Below, piece by piece: positions 8,576 through 18,421 of a stretch of 64,000 nucleotides of DNA. Below the pieces are notes generated by a model. That model had not been told where the DNA came from, searched no databases, and was given only the letters and a program-made list of their open reading frames with translations. Numbering within the stretch: position 1 is the stretch's first letter; each line of letters opens with the position of its first letter. Made by a program: the position numbers and the translations under genes. Source of the DNA: Lachnoclostridium sp. (lineage in GTDB: Bacteria; Bacillota; Clostridia; Lachnospirales; Lachnospiraceae); contig JAMPEB010000003.1 in the NCBI GenBank assembly GCA_023665475.1, forward strand, positions 62,001 to 126,000. Reading direction: 5' to 3'.

Positions 8576-9380
8576 GAAACTACTCTCCGTTCCCTTTTTA
8601 TTCTGGTCAGCCTTGTTTGTCATCGTTCCGCTATGTATGGTATTTTACTATGGTTTGACGGATAAAAACGGAGCTTTTACTTTAAATAATGTTATGGCGA
8701 TTGCAACCCCCGTCCATGCCAAATCCTTATGGGAAGCCGTTAAGCTGTCCGTGGTCAGCACGGTTATCTGCTTTATATTGGCATATCCCCTTGCCATGAT
8801 TTTGTGTGGATTAAAAGAGAAAAACCACTCATTTATCGTGCTGATTTTTATTCTGCCCATGTGGATGAATTTTCTGCTGCGCACCCTTGCCTGGCAGACT
8901 CTACTGGAAAAAACCGGGGTAATCAATAACATCCTCGGCTTCCTCGGACTGCCTTCGCTTAATATCATCAACACCCCCGGCGCGATTATTTTGGGCATGG
9001 TATACAATTTTCTGCCTTTTATGGTACTGCCCATCTATAATGTGCTGTGCAAGATTGATGTGAATGTGTTAAATGCCGCCAGAGACCTTGGCGCCAATGA
9101 GATACAGGCGTTTCTCAAGGTTACGCTGCCTTTGAGCGTACCCGGTATCATAAGCGGCATCACCATGGTATTTGTGCCGGCGCTGACCACCTTTGTGATT
9201 TCCTCTATTCTGGGCGGCAACAAGATTCTGCTTATCGGCAATGTCATCGAGCAGGAATTTACCCAGACGGGCAACTGGCATCTTGGCAGCGGGCTTTCCA
9301 TCGTTTTGATGCTGTTCATTATCTTTAACATGGTCATCACTGCCGTAACGGATAAAGAGGGGGAGGCGAACGCATTATGA
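8562..9380 (+). CDS. potB: Spermidine/putrescine ABC transporter permease PotB
   Basis: A 272-residue inner-membrane permease of the polyamine importer. It has about six transmembrane segments and the cytoplasmic EAA loop ([25 protein letters not shown]) that contacts the ATPase. Translation probably begins at a GTG (8562), with GGAGG six bases upstream; an ATG at 8568 is the alternative. It overlaps the end of potA and shares a four-base ATGA overlap with potC. Confidence 0.94.
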   Translation: MSMNKKLLSVPFLFWSALFVIVPLCMVFYYGLTDKNGAFTLNNVMAIATPVHAKSLWEAVKLSVVSTVICFILAYPLAMILCGLKEKNHSFIVLIFILPMWMNFLLRTLAWQTLLEKTGVINNILGFLGLPSLNIINTPGAIILGMVYNFLPFMVLPIYNVLCKIDVNVLNAARDLGANEIQAFLKVTLPLSVPGIISGITMVFVPALTTFVISSILGGNKILLIGNVIEQEFTQTGNWHLGSGLSIVLMLFIIFNMVITAVTDKEGEANAL

Positions 9381-10222
9381 CGGAATATAACGCCGAAAAG
9401 CAGACGAACGGACGCGCTGTCATGCGTAGTGCCGCACAAAAAGTATATATTACCTTGATTTTTATTTTTCTGTATGCCCCCATTCTGACTTTGATGGTCC
9501 TCTCTTTTAATGCCAGCAGGACCAGAGCAAAATGGGGCGGATTTACGTTTGACTGGTACAAAAGCCTTTTTTCCAACAGCATTATCATGCAGGCGCTGGG
9601 AAATACGCTGGCGATTGCATTTCTTTCCGCCGCAGTCTCTACCGTTATCGGCACCATTGCATGCATTGCCATGCAGGGCATGAAAAAAAGAAACCGCGCC
9701 ATATTGATGGGCATTACCAATATTCCCATGTTAAATGCGGAAATTGTGACCGGTATTTCCCTGATGCTCCTTTTTATCAGTCTCGGGATGAAATTCGGCT
9801 TCGGAACCGTGCTGCTTGCGCATATTACCTTCAATATCCCCTATGTGATATTAAGCGTCATGCCCCGCATGAAACAGCTAAATCCTAGCACTTATGAGGC
9901 TGCGCTGGATTTGGGTGCCTCCCACATGCAGGCATTTTTCAAGGTGGTGTTTCCCGATATCCTGCCCGGTATCCTGTCCGGATTTTTAATGGCATTTACC
10001 ATGTCGTTAGATGATTTTATTATCACACATTTCACCAAAGGTCCCGGCGTCGACACCCTGTCCACCAAGATTTACACAGAGGTCAGAAAGGGAATCAAAC
10101 CGGAAATGTACGCCCTTTCCACAATTATTTTCGTGTCGGTTCTGGTGCTGCTTATTTTGGTGAATTATACACCCAAAAAGAATACTGCGCCTAAAGCATC
10201 GCAGATAAACAAAAACATTTGA
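9377..10222 (+). CDS. potC: Spermidine/putrescine ABC transporter permease PotC
   Basis: A 281-residue second permease of the polyamine importer. Around six transmembrane helices and the EAA loop (AALDLGASHMQAFFKVVFPDILPGI) are visible, followed by MSLDDFIITHF, which is characteristic of PotC. Its ATG overlaps the potB stop (ATGA), and the RBS (GAGGGGGAGG) lies inside potB. It is followed after 15 bases by potD. Confidence 0.94.
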   Translation: MTEYNAEKQTNGRAVMRSAAQKVYITLIFIFLYAPILTLMVLSFNASRTRAKWGGFTFDWYKSLFSNSIIMQALGNTLAIAFLSAAVSTVIGTIACIAMQGMKKRNRAILMGITNIPMLNAEIVTGISLMLLFISLGMKFGFGTVLLAHITFNIPYVILSVMPRMKQLNPSTYEAALDLGASHMQAFFKVVFPDILPGILSGFLMAFTMSLDDFIITHFTKGPGVDTLSTKIYTEVRKGIKPEMYALSTIIFVSVLVLLILVNYTPKKNTAPKASQINKNI

Positions 10223-10237
10223 GGAGGAAACAATGTT

Positions 10238-11308
10238 ATGAAAATTATGAAAAAATTGGCTGTACTTTTACTTACCGGAATCCTTTGCGGTTCCATATTT
10301 ACCGGCTGCGGCTCTTCCGCCTCCGGCAAAAACGGAGAGGTCTATGTCTATAACTGGGGGGAATATATAGACCCTAAGGTTCTTACCATGTTTGAAGAAG
10401 AAACAGGCATTAAAGTCATCTATGATGAATTTGACACCAACGAGGATATGTACCCCAAGGTGGCCGCCGGCTCTTCCGCTTATGATGTCATCTGCCCTTC
10501 CGATTATATGATTCAGAAAATGATTCAAAACGATTTGCTGCAGGAAATTAACTTTGATAATGTTCCCAATGCAAAGGCAAATATTGAAGAACAATATTAC
10601 ATACAATCCAGAGATTTTGACCCGGAAAACAAATATTCCGTACCTTACTGCTGGGGAACCGTCGGCATCCTTTACAACAAGACCATGGTAGATGAACCCG
10701 TTGACAGTTGGGCAATTCTGTGGGATGAAAAATATGCGGACAACATTCTGATGCAAAATTCCGTCCGGGACGCCATGATGGTCGCACTGAAGTTAAACGG
10801 TCATTCCATGAATACCCTGAACGAGACGGAACTTGCTGCCGCAAGGGACGCCTTGATTAAACAAAAGCCTTTGGTTCAGGCTTATGTCATCGATCAGGTC
10901 CGCGATAAGATGATAGGCGGTGAAGCGGCTCTGGGCGTTATCTATTCCGGTGAGGCGATTTACACGCAGAGGGAAAATGCCGATTTGGAATATGTGATTC
11001 CCAAAGAAGGCACCAATGTATGGATTGACAGCTGGGTGATTCCCAAGAATGCTCCCAACAAGGAAAATGCGGAGAAATTTATTGACTTTATGTGCCGCGG
11101 GGATATTGCTCTTCTTAATTTTGAATACATTACTTACTCTACTCCCAATGCCGCTGCAAGGGAATTAATCGAAGATGAAGATATCCGCAATTCCAAGATT
11201 GCTTTCCCGGATCTGTCCCAATATAACAATCTGGAAACCTTTATCTATCTGGGTGAGGAAGGCGACGAGCTCTATAATGATATGTGGAAAGAGGCTATGT
11301 CGGAATAA
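10238..11308 (+). CDS. potD: Spermidine/putrescine-binding lipoprotein PotD
   Basis: A 356-residue extracytoplasmic binding protein. A lipoprotein signal ends at IFTGC near residue 24. The mature protein begins with the PotD/PotF-type VYVYNWGEYIDPKVLTMFEEE segment and contains YDVICPSDYMIQKMI, VPYCWGTVGILYNK and IYSGEA, typical of polyamine-binding proteins. GAGGAGG precedes the ATG by ten bases; a nearer ATG at 10232 leads at once to a stop. It is the last gene of potABCD and is followed by a strong terminator. Whether it prefers spermidine or putrescine cannot be told. Confidence 0.94.
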   Translation: MKIMKKLAVLLLTGILCGSIFTGCGSSASGKNGEVYVYNWGEYIDPKVLTMFEEETGIKVIYDEFDTNEDMYPKVAAGSSAYDVICPSDYMIQKMIQNDLLQEINFDNVPNAKANIEEQYYIQSRDFDPENKYSVPYCWGTVGILYNKTMVDEPVDSWAILWDEKYADNILMQNSVRDAMMVALKLNGHSMNTLNETELAAARDALIKQKPLVQAYVIDQVRDKMIGGEAALGVIYSGEAIYTQRENADLEYVIPKEGTNVWIDSWVIPKNAPNKENAEKFIDFMCRGDIALLNFEYITYSTPNAAARELIEDEDIRNSKIAFPDLSQYNNLETFIYLGEEGDELYNDMWKEAMSE

Positions 11309-11339
11309 AAAAACAGAATAAATAAAACAGGCATAAAAA

Positions 11340-11390
11340 GAGACTGTCACATAAAGGGTCATCCTTTCTGTAACAGTCTCCTTTTATTTC
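11340..11390. terminator. Strong bidirectional terminator between potD and the Cys-rich gene
   Basis: GAGACTGTCACATAAAGG (11340-11357) and CCTTTCTGTAACAGTCTC (11363-11380) form an 18-bp stem with two mismatches and a five-base loop. T-rich DNA follows on the plus strand and A-rich DNA precedes it, so it can end both potD and the convergent minus-strand transcript. Confidence 0.9.
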
Positions 11391-11417
11391 AATCGGTTTC
11401 TGATTCTTTCTGCCTGC

Positions 11418-11771
11418 TTAGTTCTGGTCGTTCTCGCAGCCACAGGTGTCACCGCGGCTCAAGCTGGGAAATCCCTGCTGTATGGGACCTATGGGACCGT
11501 TTCCTCTTCCGAAATCGTCATTGCAGCCGCAGTCAGTATCCCATGCTACAGGTCTTGCATCACTTCTATCCCAGCCGCACCCATCGTTTCTACCGTTGTC
11601 ACGGTCACAGCCACAGCCGTCATTTCTGCCACTGTCGCCACCGTTTCCTCTGCCACAGCCGCAGTCGTCACTTCTACCGCCGTTACAGCCGCAGCCGTTG
11701 TTATTATCATTATTACCGATGCCCTGATTACCGCTGCAGGCAAGTAACAATAAAAGGATCCAACAGTTCAT
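11418..11771 (-). CDS. Small Cys/Gly/Asn/Asp-rich protein with repeated CGC motifs
   Basis: A 117-residue protein of unusual composition. A short hydrophobic N-terminus (residues 3-11, WILLLLLA) is followed by low-complexity sequence with five Cys-Gly-Cys clusters plus a GCGW, separated by Asn, Asp, Gly and Arg, and then a more ordinary tail with GPIGPIQQGFPSLSRG. AGGGG eight bases before the ATG supports translation. Small high-cysteine proteins of this type occur in other clostridia, but I know of no established function; surface, spore-coat or metal-binding roles are guesses. It lies 48 bases after the DUF5662 gene, possibly in the same transcript. Confidence 0.7.
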   Translation of the reverse strand: MNCWILLLLLACSGNQGIGNNDNNNGCGCNGGRSDDCGCGRGNGGDSGRNDGCGCDRDNGRNDGCGWDRSDARPVAWDTDCGCNDDFGRGNGPIGPIQQGFPSLSRGDTCGCENDQN

Positions 11772-11819
11772 ATTGTCTACCCCTGTTTTTTCATTTATGT
11801 TATCTTATTCAGGGGACAA

Positions 11820-12389
11820 TTATTGGTTGCCAGTCCTTTTTCTTTTCTTTACCAACTCCTGCTTAATACATCGGAAAGTTTCTTCCTCTCCCTTTTCCGC
11901 AAGCATTTTTAACATACGCTCCAGCTTTTTCTTGGTTTCCGGATGAATGGGAATCCGAGCCGCACCTTTTTCATAATAGGCAAGCGGGTCTGCCGGCGTG
12001 TATTCTTTTCCGCGGTAAACCTTGCTGGCGGCAATTCTGTCCATAATCATCTCTGCAATATATTTGTCCGGCATGGGTACAGGCGCCATAACTCCGGGAA
12101 GGGAGTCTATGCAATAGTCAACCCAGTATTCATAATGATGCTTATTCCTGCCCTGATGGTGAAGCCAGGCACCGGAATATCCCTTTTCTTCCCTCTCGGC
12201 ATTATTGGGGCTTCTGTTCCCCTGATAATAGCGGACACCCGGCAAAAATTCTGCCGGGCTGAATTTGGACAAATCATGACAGATTCCCTGCCAATATAAT
12301 CCTACCTGAAAACAGCCTTTCGCCACCAGATATTTATGATATGAAACTGTCTTAAAATGCTTCCAAAATTTGCCCATATATCCTCTCAT
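11820..12389 (-). CDS. DUF5662 family protein
   Basis: A 189-residue protein matching the DUF5662 family as I recall it. Conserved His/Asp clusters are visible: GICHDLSKFSPAEF (near residues 34-47) and HHQGRNKHHYEYW, which suggest a metal-binding HD-like fold. No reaction is established. The ATG overlaps the stop of the upstream GlgX-like gene by four bases (ATGA), so the two are translationally coupled. An alternative start at 12377 (MGKFWKHF) also has an acceptable RBS. Confidence 0.75.
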   Translation of the reverse strand: MRGYMGKFWKHFKTVSYHKYLVAKGCFQVGLYWQGICHDLSKFSPAEFLPGVRYYQGNRSPNNAEREEKGYSGAWLHHQGRNKHHYEYWVDYCIDSLPGVMAPVPMPDKYIAEMIMDRIAASKVYRGKEYTPADPLAYYEKGAARIPIHPETKKKLERMLKMLAEKGEEETFRCIKQELVKKRKRTGNQ

Positions 12390-14413
12390 GAGTCCTTCTT
12401 TTGCACCTTTGTTTTCCGGACGGACTTTTTCTTTTGCGGCTTCTTTTCCGGCACGGATACACTCATAAAGAGACTGATTGCTCTTGCCGGTATCAGCCTG
12501 ACGGTCTCCGGCGGCATGCTGTCCTGTTCACTATCCGATATCCCTTCCGATACAATGCCGTCTATCATCCATCCGGCGCCGGATGCTTTTGTGACGGCGC
12601 CTTTTACGGAGTCGTCCGAAAACTCTTCCGATTTAGCACTCTCTTCCGTACAAAATACCTTCTTCCACTTCATGCCTTTGGGAAGCTTGGGTAAGGCAAG
12701 TCCCTGAGGCTCCCAATACATATTCATTGCCAGATAAAAGAAATCGTCTTCCTCTCCGGCTTTGGTTTTTGCATATTTGCCGCAATACATAACTCCTGCC
12801 TGTCTGCTATAGCTTTCCGTCTGCACCCTCCATGCATTTTGTCCGTGATAAGACAAATCGGGATAACCGCAGGATAGGGAATCCATGATTTTAAGCTCTC
12901 TCTCACAGTGCAGAATGGGATGTTCCCTGCGCAGACGAATCATCTGCACAAAAAATTCATAAATATCCCTGTTTTTTTCCAAATCCGTCCACTTGAGCCA
13001 TGTGACATCATTGTCCTGACAATAGGGATTATTATTACCCTTCTGGGAATTTCCAAACTCATCCCCCATGAAGAGCAAAGGGGTGGACTGTCCCAGAAAC
13101 AACATACAGACAGCATTTTTTAACTGTTGTCTGCGAAGCTTCCTGATTCGTTTGCGGCGGCTGATTCCCTCTTCCCCGCAATTCCAGCTATAGTCGGAGG
13201 AGGCTCCGTCCCTGTTGTCCTCGCCGTTATCCTCATTATGCTTGCGGTTATAGGATACCATATCCATCATGGTCAATCCGTAATAATTTGACAGATAATG
13301 AATGTATCCCGTTTTCAGAGGGTTTGCGCGCATTTGATAAAGAACGCTCTTTATCATATTTTCGTCACCCTTTAAATATTTCCGCATGACATATAAATAA
13401 TCGTCCCGATACTCCGCAAGATTGCGGTATGCCGGTACCTCATCTTTTTTATAAACCGTATCCGTGTCAAAAGAGTAATACCACAGCTTTGTGTCTGCAA
13501 ACACGGGGTCTTTGGCTAACATGGCAGTAGGAATATTTTCACCCATGAGATGAAAACCGTCCACATGATACTGCAATACCCAGAATTGCAAGATATCCTG
13601 AATATTTCTTCTTTCCACTTCATTCGGGAAATAAAACTGCATTACCACCTCCATGCCGTTTGCATGGAATGCCTTCACCATTTCCTTAAATTCCAGAGAA
13701 GCGTCCTCACCCGCCGCATAGGAAGCCTTGGGCGCATAATAATACCCTTTTTTATAGCCCCAATAGTTTAACTGCTTGGGACAAAGCCTGTCCATATCCG
13801 CATCCGATACCGTACCCACCGTTCCGTAAGGAAATGCCTGTCTTCGCTCCTCCACACTCGGAATCTCCAGAAATTCATAAGCAGGCTGCAGCTCCACAGT
13901 AGTGATTCCCAATTCTTTCAGATAAGGAATCTTTTCCTTGACGCCAAGAAAAGTGCCTCTGTGCGCAACTTTTGAGGAGGGATGCCTTGTAAAGCCCCTC
14001 ACATGCATACAATAACATATACAGTTCTCATAAGGAATTTTGGGTCTTTTATCCCCTTCCCACGCAAAATCTTCTTTCAAAAAACCGGCTTTTAAATCCT
14101 TTACATTTCTCTCCCTGCCATAAGCGCCCTTTGCCACAAACACACGGGCATGCTCATCCGGCAGGATGCAGTCATCTTCATAAAATTGATAAGTAATCGC
14201 TGATGTGTCAAGGCCCTCCAGATATTTACAGTGAACATTTCCGATTCTCTCTTCTGCCGTAAAAGCAATTTTACGCAGCCTTCTCCCAGACTGTCTGTCG
14301 TACAAAATAATCCCGCAATTTCCCTTCTTTGACACAAAAGAAAAACGAACTCTGCCTGCCTCGCAATGAGCCCCCAGAGGATATGGCTTAATCTGTAATC
14401 TGTTTTCTGTCAT
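12386..14413 (-). CDS. GlgX-like GH13 protein lacking catalytic residues (probable pseudoenzyme)
   Basis: A 675-residue protein with the layout of bacterial isoamylase/GlgX-type glycogen debranching enzymes: an N-terminal beta-sandwich (about 1-120), an (alpha/beta)8 domain and a C-terminal domain. GlgX landmarks remain, such as MVSYNRKHNEDNGEDNRDG and MGDEFGNSQKGNNNPYCQDND. All four GH13 catalytic regions are changed: region I DVVFNH reads MQFYFPN, region II GFRFD reads GFHLMGE (no nucleophile Asp), region III EPWD reads YYSFD, and region IV HD reads NY. It is therefore probably non-hydrolytic, perhaps glycogen-binding or scaffolding. GGAGG five bases before the ATG at 14413 decides the start over 14425. 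The C-terminal 20 residues are Lys-rich. Confidence 0.85.
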   Translation of the reverse strand: MTENRLQIKPYPLGAHCEAGRVRFSFVSKKGNCGIILYDRQSGRRLRKIAFTAEERIGNVHCKYLEGLDTSAITYQFYEDDCILPDEHARVFVAKGAYGRERNVKDLKAGFLKEDFAWEGDKRPKIPYENCICYCMHVRGFTRHPSSKVAHRGTFLGVKEKIPYLKELGITTVELQPAYEFLEIPSVEERRQAFPYGTVGTVSDADMDRLCPKQLNYWGYKKGYYYAPKASYAAGEDASLEFKEMVKAFHANGMEVVMQFYFPNEVERRNIQDILQFWVLQYHVDGFHLMGENIPTAMLAKDPVFADTKLWYYSFDTDTVYKKDEVPAYRNLAEYRDDYLYVMRKYLKGDENMIKSVLYQMRANPLKTGYIHYLSNYYGLTMMDMVSYNRKHNEDNGEDNRDGASSDYSWNCGEEGISRRKRIRKLRRQQLKNAVCMLFLGQSTPLLFMGDEFGNSQKGNNNPYCQDNDVTWLKWTDLEKNRDIYEFFVQMIRLRREHPILHCERELKIMDSLSCGYPDLSYHGQNAWRVQTESYSRQAGVMYCGKYAKTKAGEEDDFFYLAMNMYWEPQGLALPKLPKGMKWKKVFCTEESAKSEEFSDDSVKGAVTKASGAGWMIDGIVSEGISDSEQDSMPPETVRLIPARAISLFMSVSVPEKKPQKKKSVRKTKVQKKDS

Positions 14414-14448
14414 CAATACCTCCATCTCCCTATATACAAGCAGTATTT

Positions 14449-15825
14449 TCAGTTACTTACTTTCTTTACAAATTCTTTCCTTAACATGATATAAAAGATT
14501 ACGCAGATAACAGCGGATAGTACGGAGCCAAGCGGCGCTGCAAGCCCCATGGGATAAAGGCTGTCCGGAAACAATTTTGACGCATAGTACGCTCCCGGAA
14601 TACGGACCAATATAATTGCCGCAAGATTGTGTGCAAAAGATATCATTGATTTCTGATAAGCACAAAAGTATCCACTGAAACAAAAATGAATCCCTGCAAA
14701 AATACAGTCCGGCACATAGGCCCTCAGATACTGTCCTCCCATTAAAATGACTGCCGGCTCATCCTTGACAAAAAATCCAATCAGCGTTTCCGCAAAGAAC
14801 TGACAACTTATGGTAAAGACCATTCCTGTCACCACGGTTATCAAAATACCGCAGCCCAAAGCCTTTTTTCCCCTGTCATGAAATCCCGCTCCCGCATTCT
14901 GGGCTGTGACTGCCGAAACTGCGGAAAGCATCGCGGAGGGAACCAGAAACATAAATCCTATCAGCTTTTCGACAATTCCCACTGCCGCAGCCGCTTCTAA
15001 GCCCCGTCTGTTGGCTATAACGGTAATAATCAAAAATGCCACCTGAATGAGTCCATCCTGCAAAGCAATAGGCGCTCCTACCTTAAGAAGCCCTTTTACA
15101 TCCGGCACGGACAGCCGCAAATCGTCCATTTTTACAGAAAAAGCCCTGTTTTTTTTCTGCTGCATCAAAAGAGCCGACAATGCAGCAGCCACACTGAGCG
15201 CCTGCGCCGCAACGGTGGCAAGAGCCGCGCCCAATGCACCCAGACGAAATACGCCGATTAACAGATAATCAAACACTATATTAAAAACGCCTGCAATACC
15301 TATGAAATACAAAGGACTTCTGGAATCGCCCATACCTCTGTAGATACTGCTTAAAACATTATAAGCCGTAATAAACGGAACTCCGATAAAACACACAGTC
15401 AGATAATTTTTCGCCTGAATCCACGACTCCTCCGGAACAGACAAAGCATACAGGATTTTATTATTTGCCGCTAAAAGAATAAGGGTCAGCAGAACGGAAA
15501 ATATGGCAAACAAGGAAATGGTATTTCCTATTACCTTTGAAACCTTTCGTTCATTGTCAGCGCCCACCGCAAGACCAATATTTACCGTAGTCCCCATGGC
15601 AAGCCCTACAATCACCACCGTAAGCATATGAGTCACCTGACTGCCCACAGAAACTGCCGTAATGGCATCTGCGCCGTTAAACTGTCCAGTGATAAACAAG
15701 TCAGCCAGACCGTAAAAGGTCTGTAAGAAACAGGAAAACAGATAGGGAAGTGAAAACTTTATCAGCTTTTCCAAGACATTTCCCTGCGTCAAGTCATTTT
15801 TCACAACAAATACATCTCCTGTCAT
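14449..15825 (-). CDS. MATE family efflux transporter
   Basis: A 458-residue polytopic membrane protein with about 12 transmembrane helices in two homologous halves, typical of multidrug and toxin extrusion exporters, which use Na+ or H+ gradients. The N-terminal LTQGNVLEKLIKFSLPYL and FYGLADLFITGQF segments are family hallmarks, as is RGMGDSRSPLYF. The ATG at 15825 has little ribosome-site sequence; a GTG at 15804 (giving MKNDLTQGNVL) has AGGAG 11 bases before it and fits homologues better. Substrate unknown. It lies 35 bases upstream of the GlgX-like gene. Confidence 0.9.
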   Translation of the reverse strand: MTGDVFVVKNDLTQGNVLEKLIKFSLPYLFSCFLQTFYGLADLFITGQFNGADAITAVSVGSQVTHMLTVVIVGLAMGTTVNIGLAVGADNERKVSKVIGNTISLFAIFSVLLTLILLAANNKILYALSVPEESWIQAKNYLTVCFIGVPFITAYNVLSSIYRGMGDSRSPLYFIGIAGVFNIVFDYLLIGVFRLGALGAALATVAAQALSVAAALSALLMQQKKNRAFSVKMDDLRLSVPDVKGLLKVGAPIALQDGLIQVAFLIITVIANRRGLEAAAAVGIVEKLIGFMFLVPSAMLSAVSAVTAQNAGAGFHDRGKKALGCGILITVVTGMVFTISCQFFAETLIGFFVKDEPAVILMGGQYLRAYVPDCIFAGIHFCFSGYFCAYQKSMISFAHNLAAIILVRIPGAYYASKLFPDSLYPMGLAAPLGSVLSAVICVIFYIMLRKEFVKKVSN

Positions 15826-15864
15826 CGCTCACAAAAAAAGTTTACTCTATTCTATTTTAATGTA

Positions 15865-15893
15865 TTGCAAGAAAAATTACAAGCAGTTATACT
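15865..15893 (+). promoter_or_regulatory. Promoter of the DUF1292 gene
   Basis: TTGCAA (15865-15870), a 17-base spacer and TATACT (15888-15893), followed by AAAGGAG (15901-15907) ten bases before the ATG. Confidence 0.7.
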
Positions 15894-15917
15894 AAAACAA
15901 AAAGGAGTTTTCTAGTT

Positions 15918-16241
15918 ATGGGACAAAATAAGAACGAAAATCCAGAAGATGAAGAAATGACCGTAGAGCTTGAATTTGAGGACGGCACTGTGGTAAACTG
16001 TGCTATTGTCACTATTTTCACGGTGGAGGGCAAAGATTATGCCGCACTTTTGCCATTAAACGAAGAAGGGGGCAATGAAGAGGGTGAGGTGTGGTTGTAT
16101 GCTTACAGCGAAAACCCTGATGACCCGAACGAAGAACCAATTCTGGACTACATCGAGGATGATGACGAGTATGACAAGGTTTCCGATGCATTTGATGAGT
16201 ATTTAGACAAATGCGAATTTGACGAATTAGTGGATGAATGA
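15918..16241 (+). CDS. DUF1292 family protein
   Basis: A 107-residue, strongly acidic cytoplasmic protein of the DUF1292 family, widespread in clostridia and of unknown function. The family pattern is visible: LEFEDGTVVNCAIVTIFTVEGKDYAALLP, then EVWLYAYSE and an acidic C-terminus. It is a single plus-strand gene among minus-strand neighbours, with its own promoter. Its last 94 bases overlap the 3' end of the convergent helicase gene. Confidence 0.9.
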   Translation: MGQNKNENPEDEEMTVELEFEDGTVVNCAIVTIFTVEGKDYAALLPLNEEGGNEEGEVWLYAYSENPDDPNEEPILDYIEDDDEYDKVSDAFDEYLDKCEFDELVDE

Positions 16242-18421
16242 AGCAATGGGTTTAAAAATCGGGAAGGCAGTCTGGGGCGTTCCTTTGTGCCGGTAAGGTA
16301 CAAAAGCTCCAGACTTTTCTTCGCCCTTGTCATAGCTACATAAAAGATACGCCTCTCCTCCTCGCAGGAGACGGCATCCGGCATATTCCCATGAGGAAAA
16401 ACCTTCTCGTTACAGTCGGGAATCCAGACATGGTCAAATTCCAAGCCCTTGGATGCATGGACGGTCATGAGATGGATTTTTATTTGTTCTGAAGACGGCT
16501 GCTCCGGCATTTTCCTTAATGATTTTTCGTAAGTTTCCTTTGCATCCAGCCACTCAGAAAGCGTTGTGCACTCCTTGGATTCCGCGCCGAGCCATTCCAG
16601 AATTTCTTGATATTCCTGCCATTTTTCCGTATTTGCCCCTGCGCTGTCCTTCAAATATTTTTCATAACCAATTCCCTTTAAGATATACTGTACTTTGAGA
16701 TAAAGAGGGCGTTTTTCCATGATGATCAGGTCTCTTTTAAGCTTTTCGATGGCGGAAAGACGCTCCTTGCGGTAGGGAATATTTTGGGCATTCCTGTAAT
16801 AATTTAACATTCTTTCCAGCAAATCTTCCTGCACGGTTCCCCTGAATGCCATATTTACCCGTTGTCCACAGCCCAATTTTTCCGAAATCTGCTCCCCCAG
16901 AGATTCCCTGCTTAAATACCTCACAGGCTTATTCAAAATCCGAAGCAGATGCTCTCTTTCGCCCTCCCTTTCCGCAAGCCGTAGATATGCCATAATATCT
17001 TTTACGATAAAATGGTCATAAATATTCGTTATCTTTTCTTTCATATCATAGGGAATGCCCATCCGGCTTAACTTTGCCGCAAATCCCTGCATGTAAGAAT
17101 TCGTGCGGAACAGAATCCCAACAGATTCCTGCGGTTTAATAAAGCTGCCCAGCTTCTGCGCCAGATAGTCATACTGTTCCTCTCTTTCCTCAAAGGATTT
17201 TAAGCTTACACCTCCGTTTTCGCTTTTTTCATCTGTATTCTCACTTATGCTTGTTTTCCACATTTTCCCCGGATTTCCACATACCTTTAATTTTACTTCA
17301 CCCTCTTTTTCATATGTATTTTTGAATCCCTCCGCACTCATTTTTTCATCCAAACTGTCCGATTTCTCAGGAATATGACTGATTCTCTGTGCAGAAATTA
17401 ACTTTTTGTCAAATCTTTTCTCGTTTTTTGATATTACCTGTAATGATGCATTCACAATCTCCGGCGTGCTCCGGTAATTAATGGATAAATAAACATCTTC
17501 CGCCTTAAATTCCTCTTGAAACTGCTTTAAACAGGCCGGTTTCGAGCCTCTGAAACCATAAATGGATTGATCGTCGTCCCCCACTGCAAAAAGCTGTGTT
17601 TTTGCGCCTGCCAGTAATTTCACTACTTCATACTGCATGGGATTGATGTCCTGAAATTCATCCATAAGGATGTGGGAAAAGCGGTTCTGCCAATAGCTTC
17701 TTAAGCTATCATCCTCCGTAAGCAGCTTATGGCACTGATAAACCATATCATCAAAATCAAGCAGACGCCTGCGCTTTCTCTCCTGTTCATATGCCTGAAA
17801 TACAGACTGAAAGGCTTCCTGATATTCCATGGGCAGTTTTTTCTTTGCACCCTGCTCGTCATAGGTGTTTTTATAAAAGCTGAATGCCTGCAGGAATTGG
17901 GCTGCGACTTCTGTACTTTTATACTCTGTAGTTTCGTTTTTTGTAGTCCCACGATTTGAACTCTCACACCCGGAAAATGTATTTACCTTGTTGTGTCCGT
18001 AAATTGTTTCACAAGTATTATTATCAGCTTTCTCTGGGTTTAATGTTGGATTTGAGGTTAAAACAGGCAGCTTGCTTACAATGCTTCTCTTCTCTGCTTC
18101 CGTTACTATCTTATAATTGTCTAAAACATGGGATTCTCGCAAGATATGATAAAAACAAGAATGAAAGGTTCCGAAATTGACGGGATAAATCTGATCTGAC
18201 TGCTCCCTGAAACGATTCTGCATGGACAGGGCAGCCGCTTTGGTGAAGGTGATGACTAAGATTTCTTCCGGCGGAATATGGAGTTTTTGCAAGAGGTAAA
18301 AGATTCTCTGGGTGATGACAAAGGTTTTTCCGGAGCCGGGTCCCGCAAGCACTAACAGGGGACCCTCTCCGTGGGTCACAGCATCTTGCTGCGCCTCATT
18401 CATTGCCGGTAAATCAAGCAT
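16148..18421 (-). CDS. UvrD/PcrA-like superfamily 1 DNA helicase
   Basis: A 757-residue ATP-dependent 3'-5' DNA helicase of the UvrD/Rep family. Motifs in order: Q-motif and Walker A (GPGSGKT near residue 28), DDMVYQC, Walker [13 protein letters not shown], motif [39 protein letters not shown] and the motif VI stretch [13 protein letters not shown]. It lacks the Tudor-like C-terminus of full PcrA and ends in a Ser-rich tail that is encoded opposite the DUF1292 gene. The start overlaps the gltX end by eight bases. A separate role in repair or recombination is inferred from the family. Confidence 0.9.
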   Translation of the reverse strand: MLDLPAMNEAQQDAVTHGEGPLLVLAGPGSGKTFVITQRIFYLLQKLHIPPEEILVITFTKAAALSMQNRFREQSDQIYPVNFGTFHSCFYHILRESHVLDNYKIVTEAEKRSIVSKLPVLTSNPTLNPEKADNNTCETIYGHNKVNTFSGCESSNRGTTKNETTEYKSTEVAAQFLQAFSFYKNTYDEQGAKKKLPMEYQEAFQSVFQAYEQERKRRRLLDFDDMVYQCHKLLTEDDSLRSYWQNRFSHILMDEFQDINPMQYEVVKLLAGAKTQLFAVGDDDQSIYGFRGSKPACLKQFQEEFKAEDVYLSINYRSTPEIVNASLQVISKNEKRFDKKLISAQRISHIPEKSDSLDEKMSAEGFKNTYEKEGEVKLKVCGNPGKMWKTSISENTDEKSENGGVSLKSFEEREEQYDYLAQKLGSFIKPQESVGILFRTNSYMQGFAAKLSRMGIPYDMKEKITNIYDHFIVKDIMAYLRLAEREGEREHLLRILNKPVRYLSRESLGEQISEKLGCGQRVNMAFRGTVQEDLLERMLNYYRNAQNIPYRKERLSAIEKLKRDLIIMEKRPLYLKVQYILKGIGYEKYLKDSAGANTEKWQEYQEILEWLGAESKECTTLSEWLDAKETYEKSLRKMPEQPSSEQIKIHLMTVHASKGLEFDHVWIPDCNEKVFPHGNMPDAVSCEEERRIFYVAMTRAKKSLELLYLTGTKERPRLPSRFLNPLLHSSTNSSNSHLSKYSSNASETLSYSSSSSM

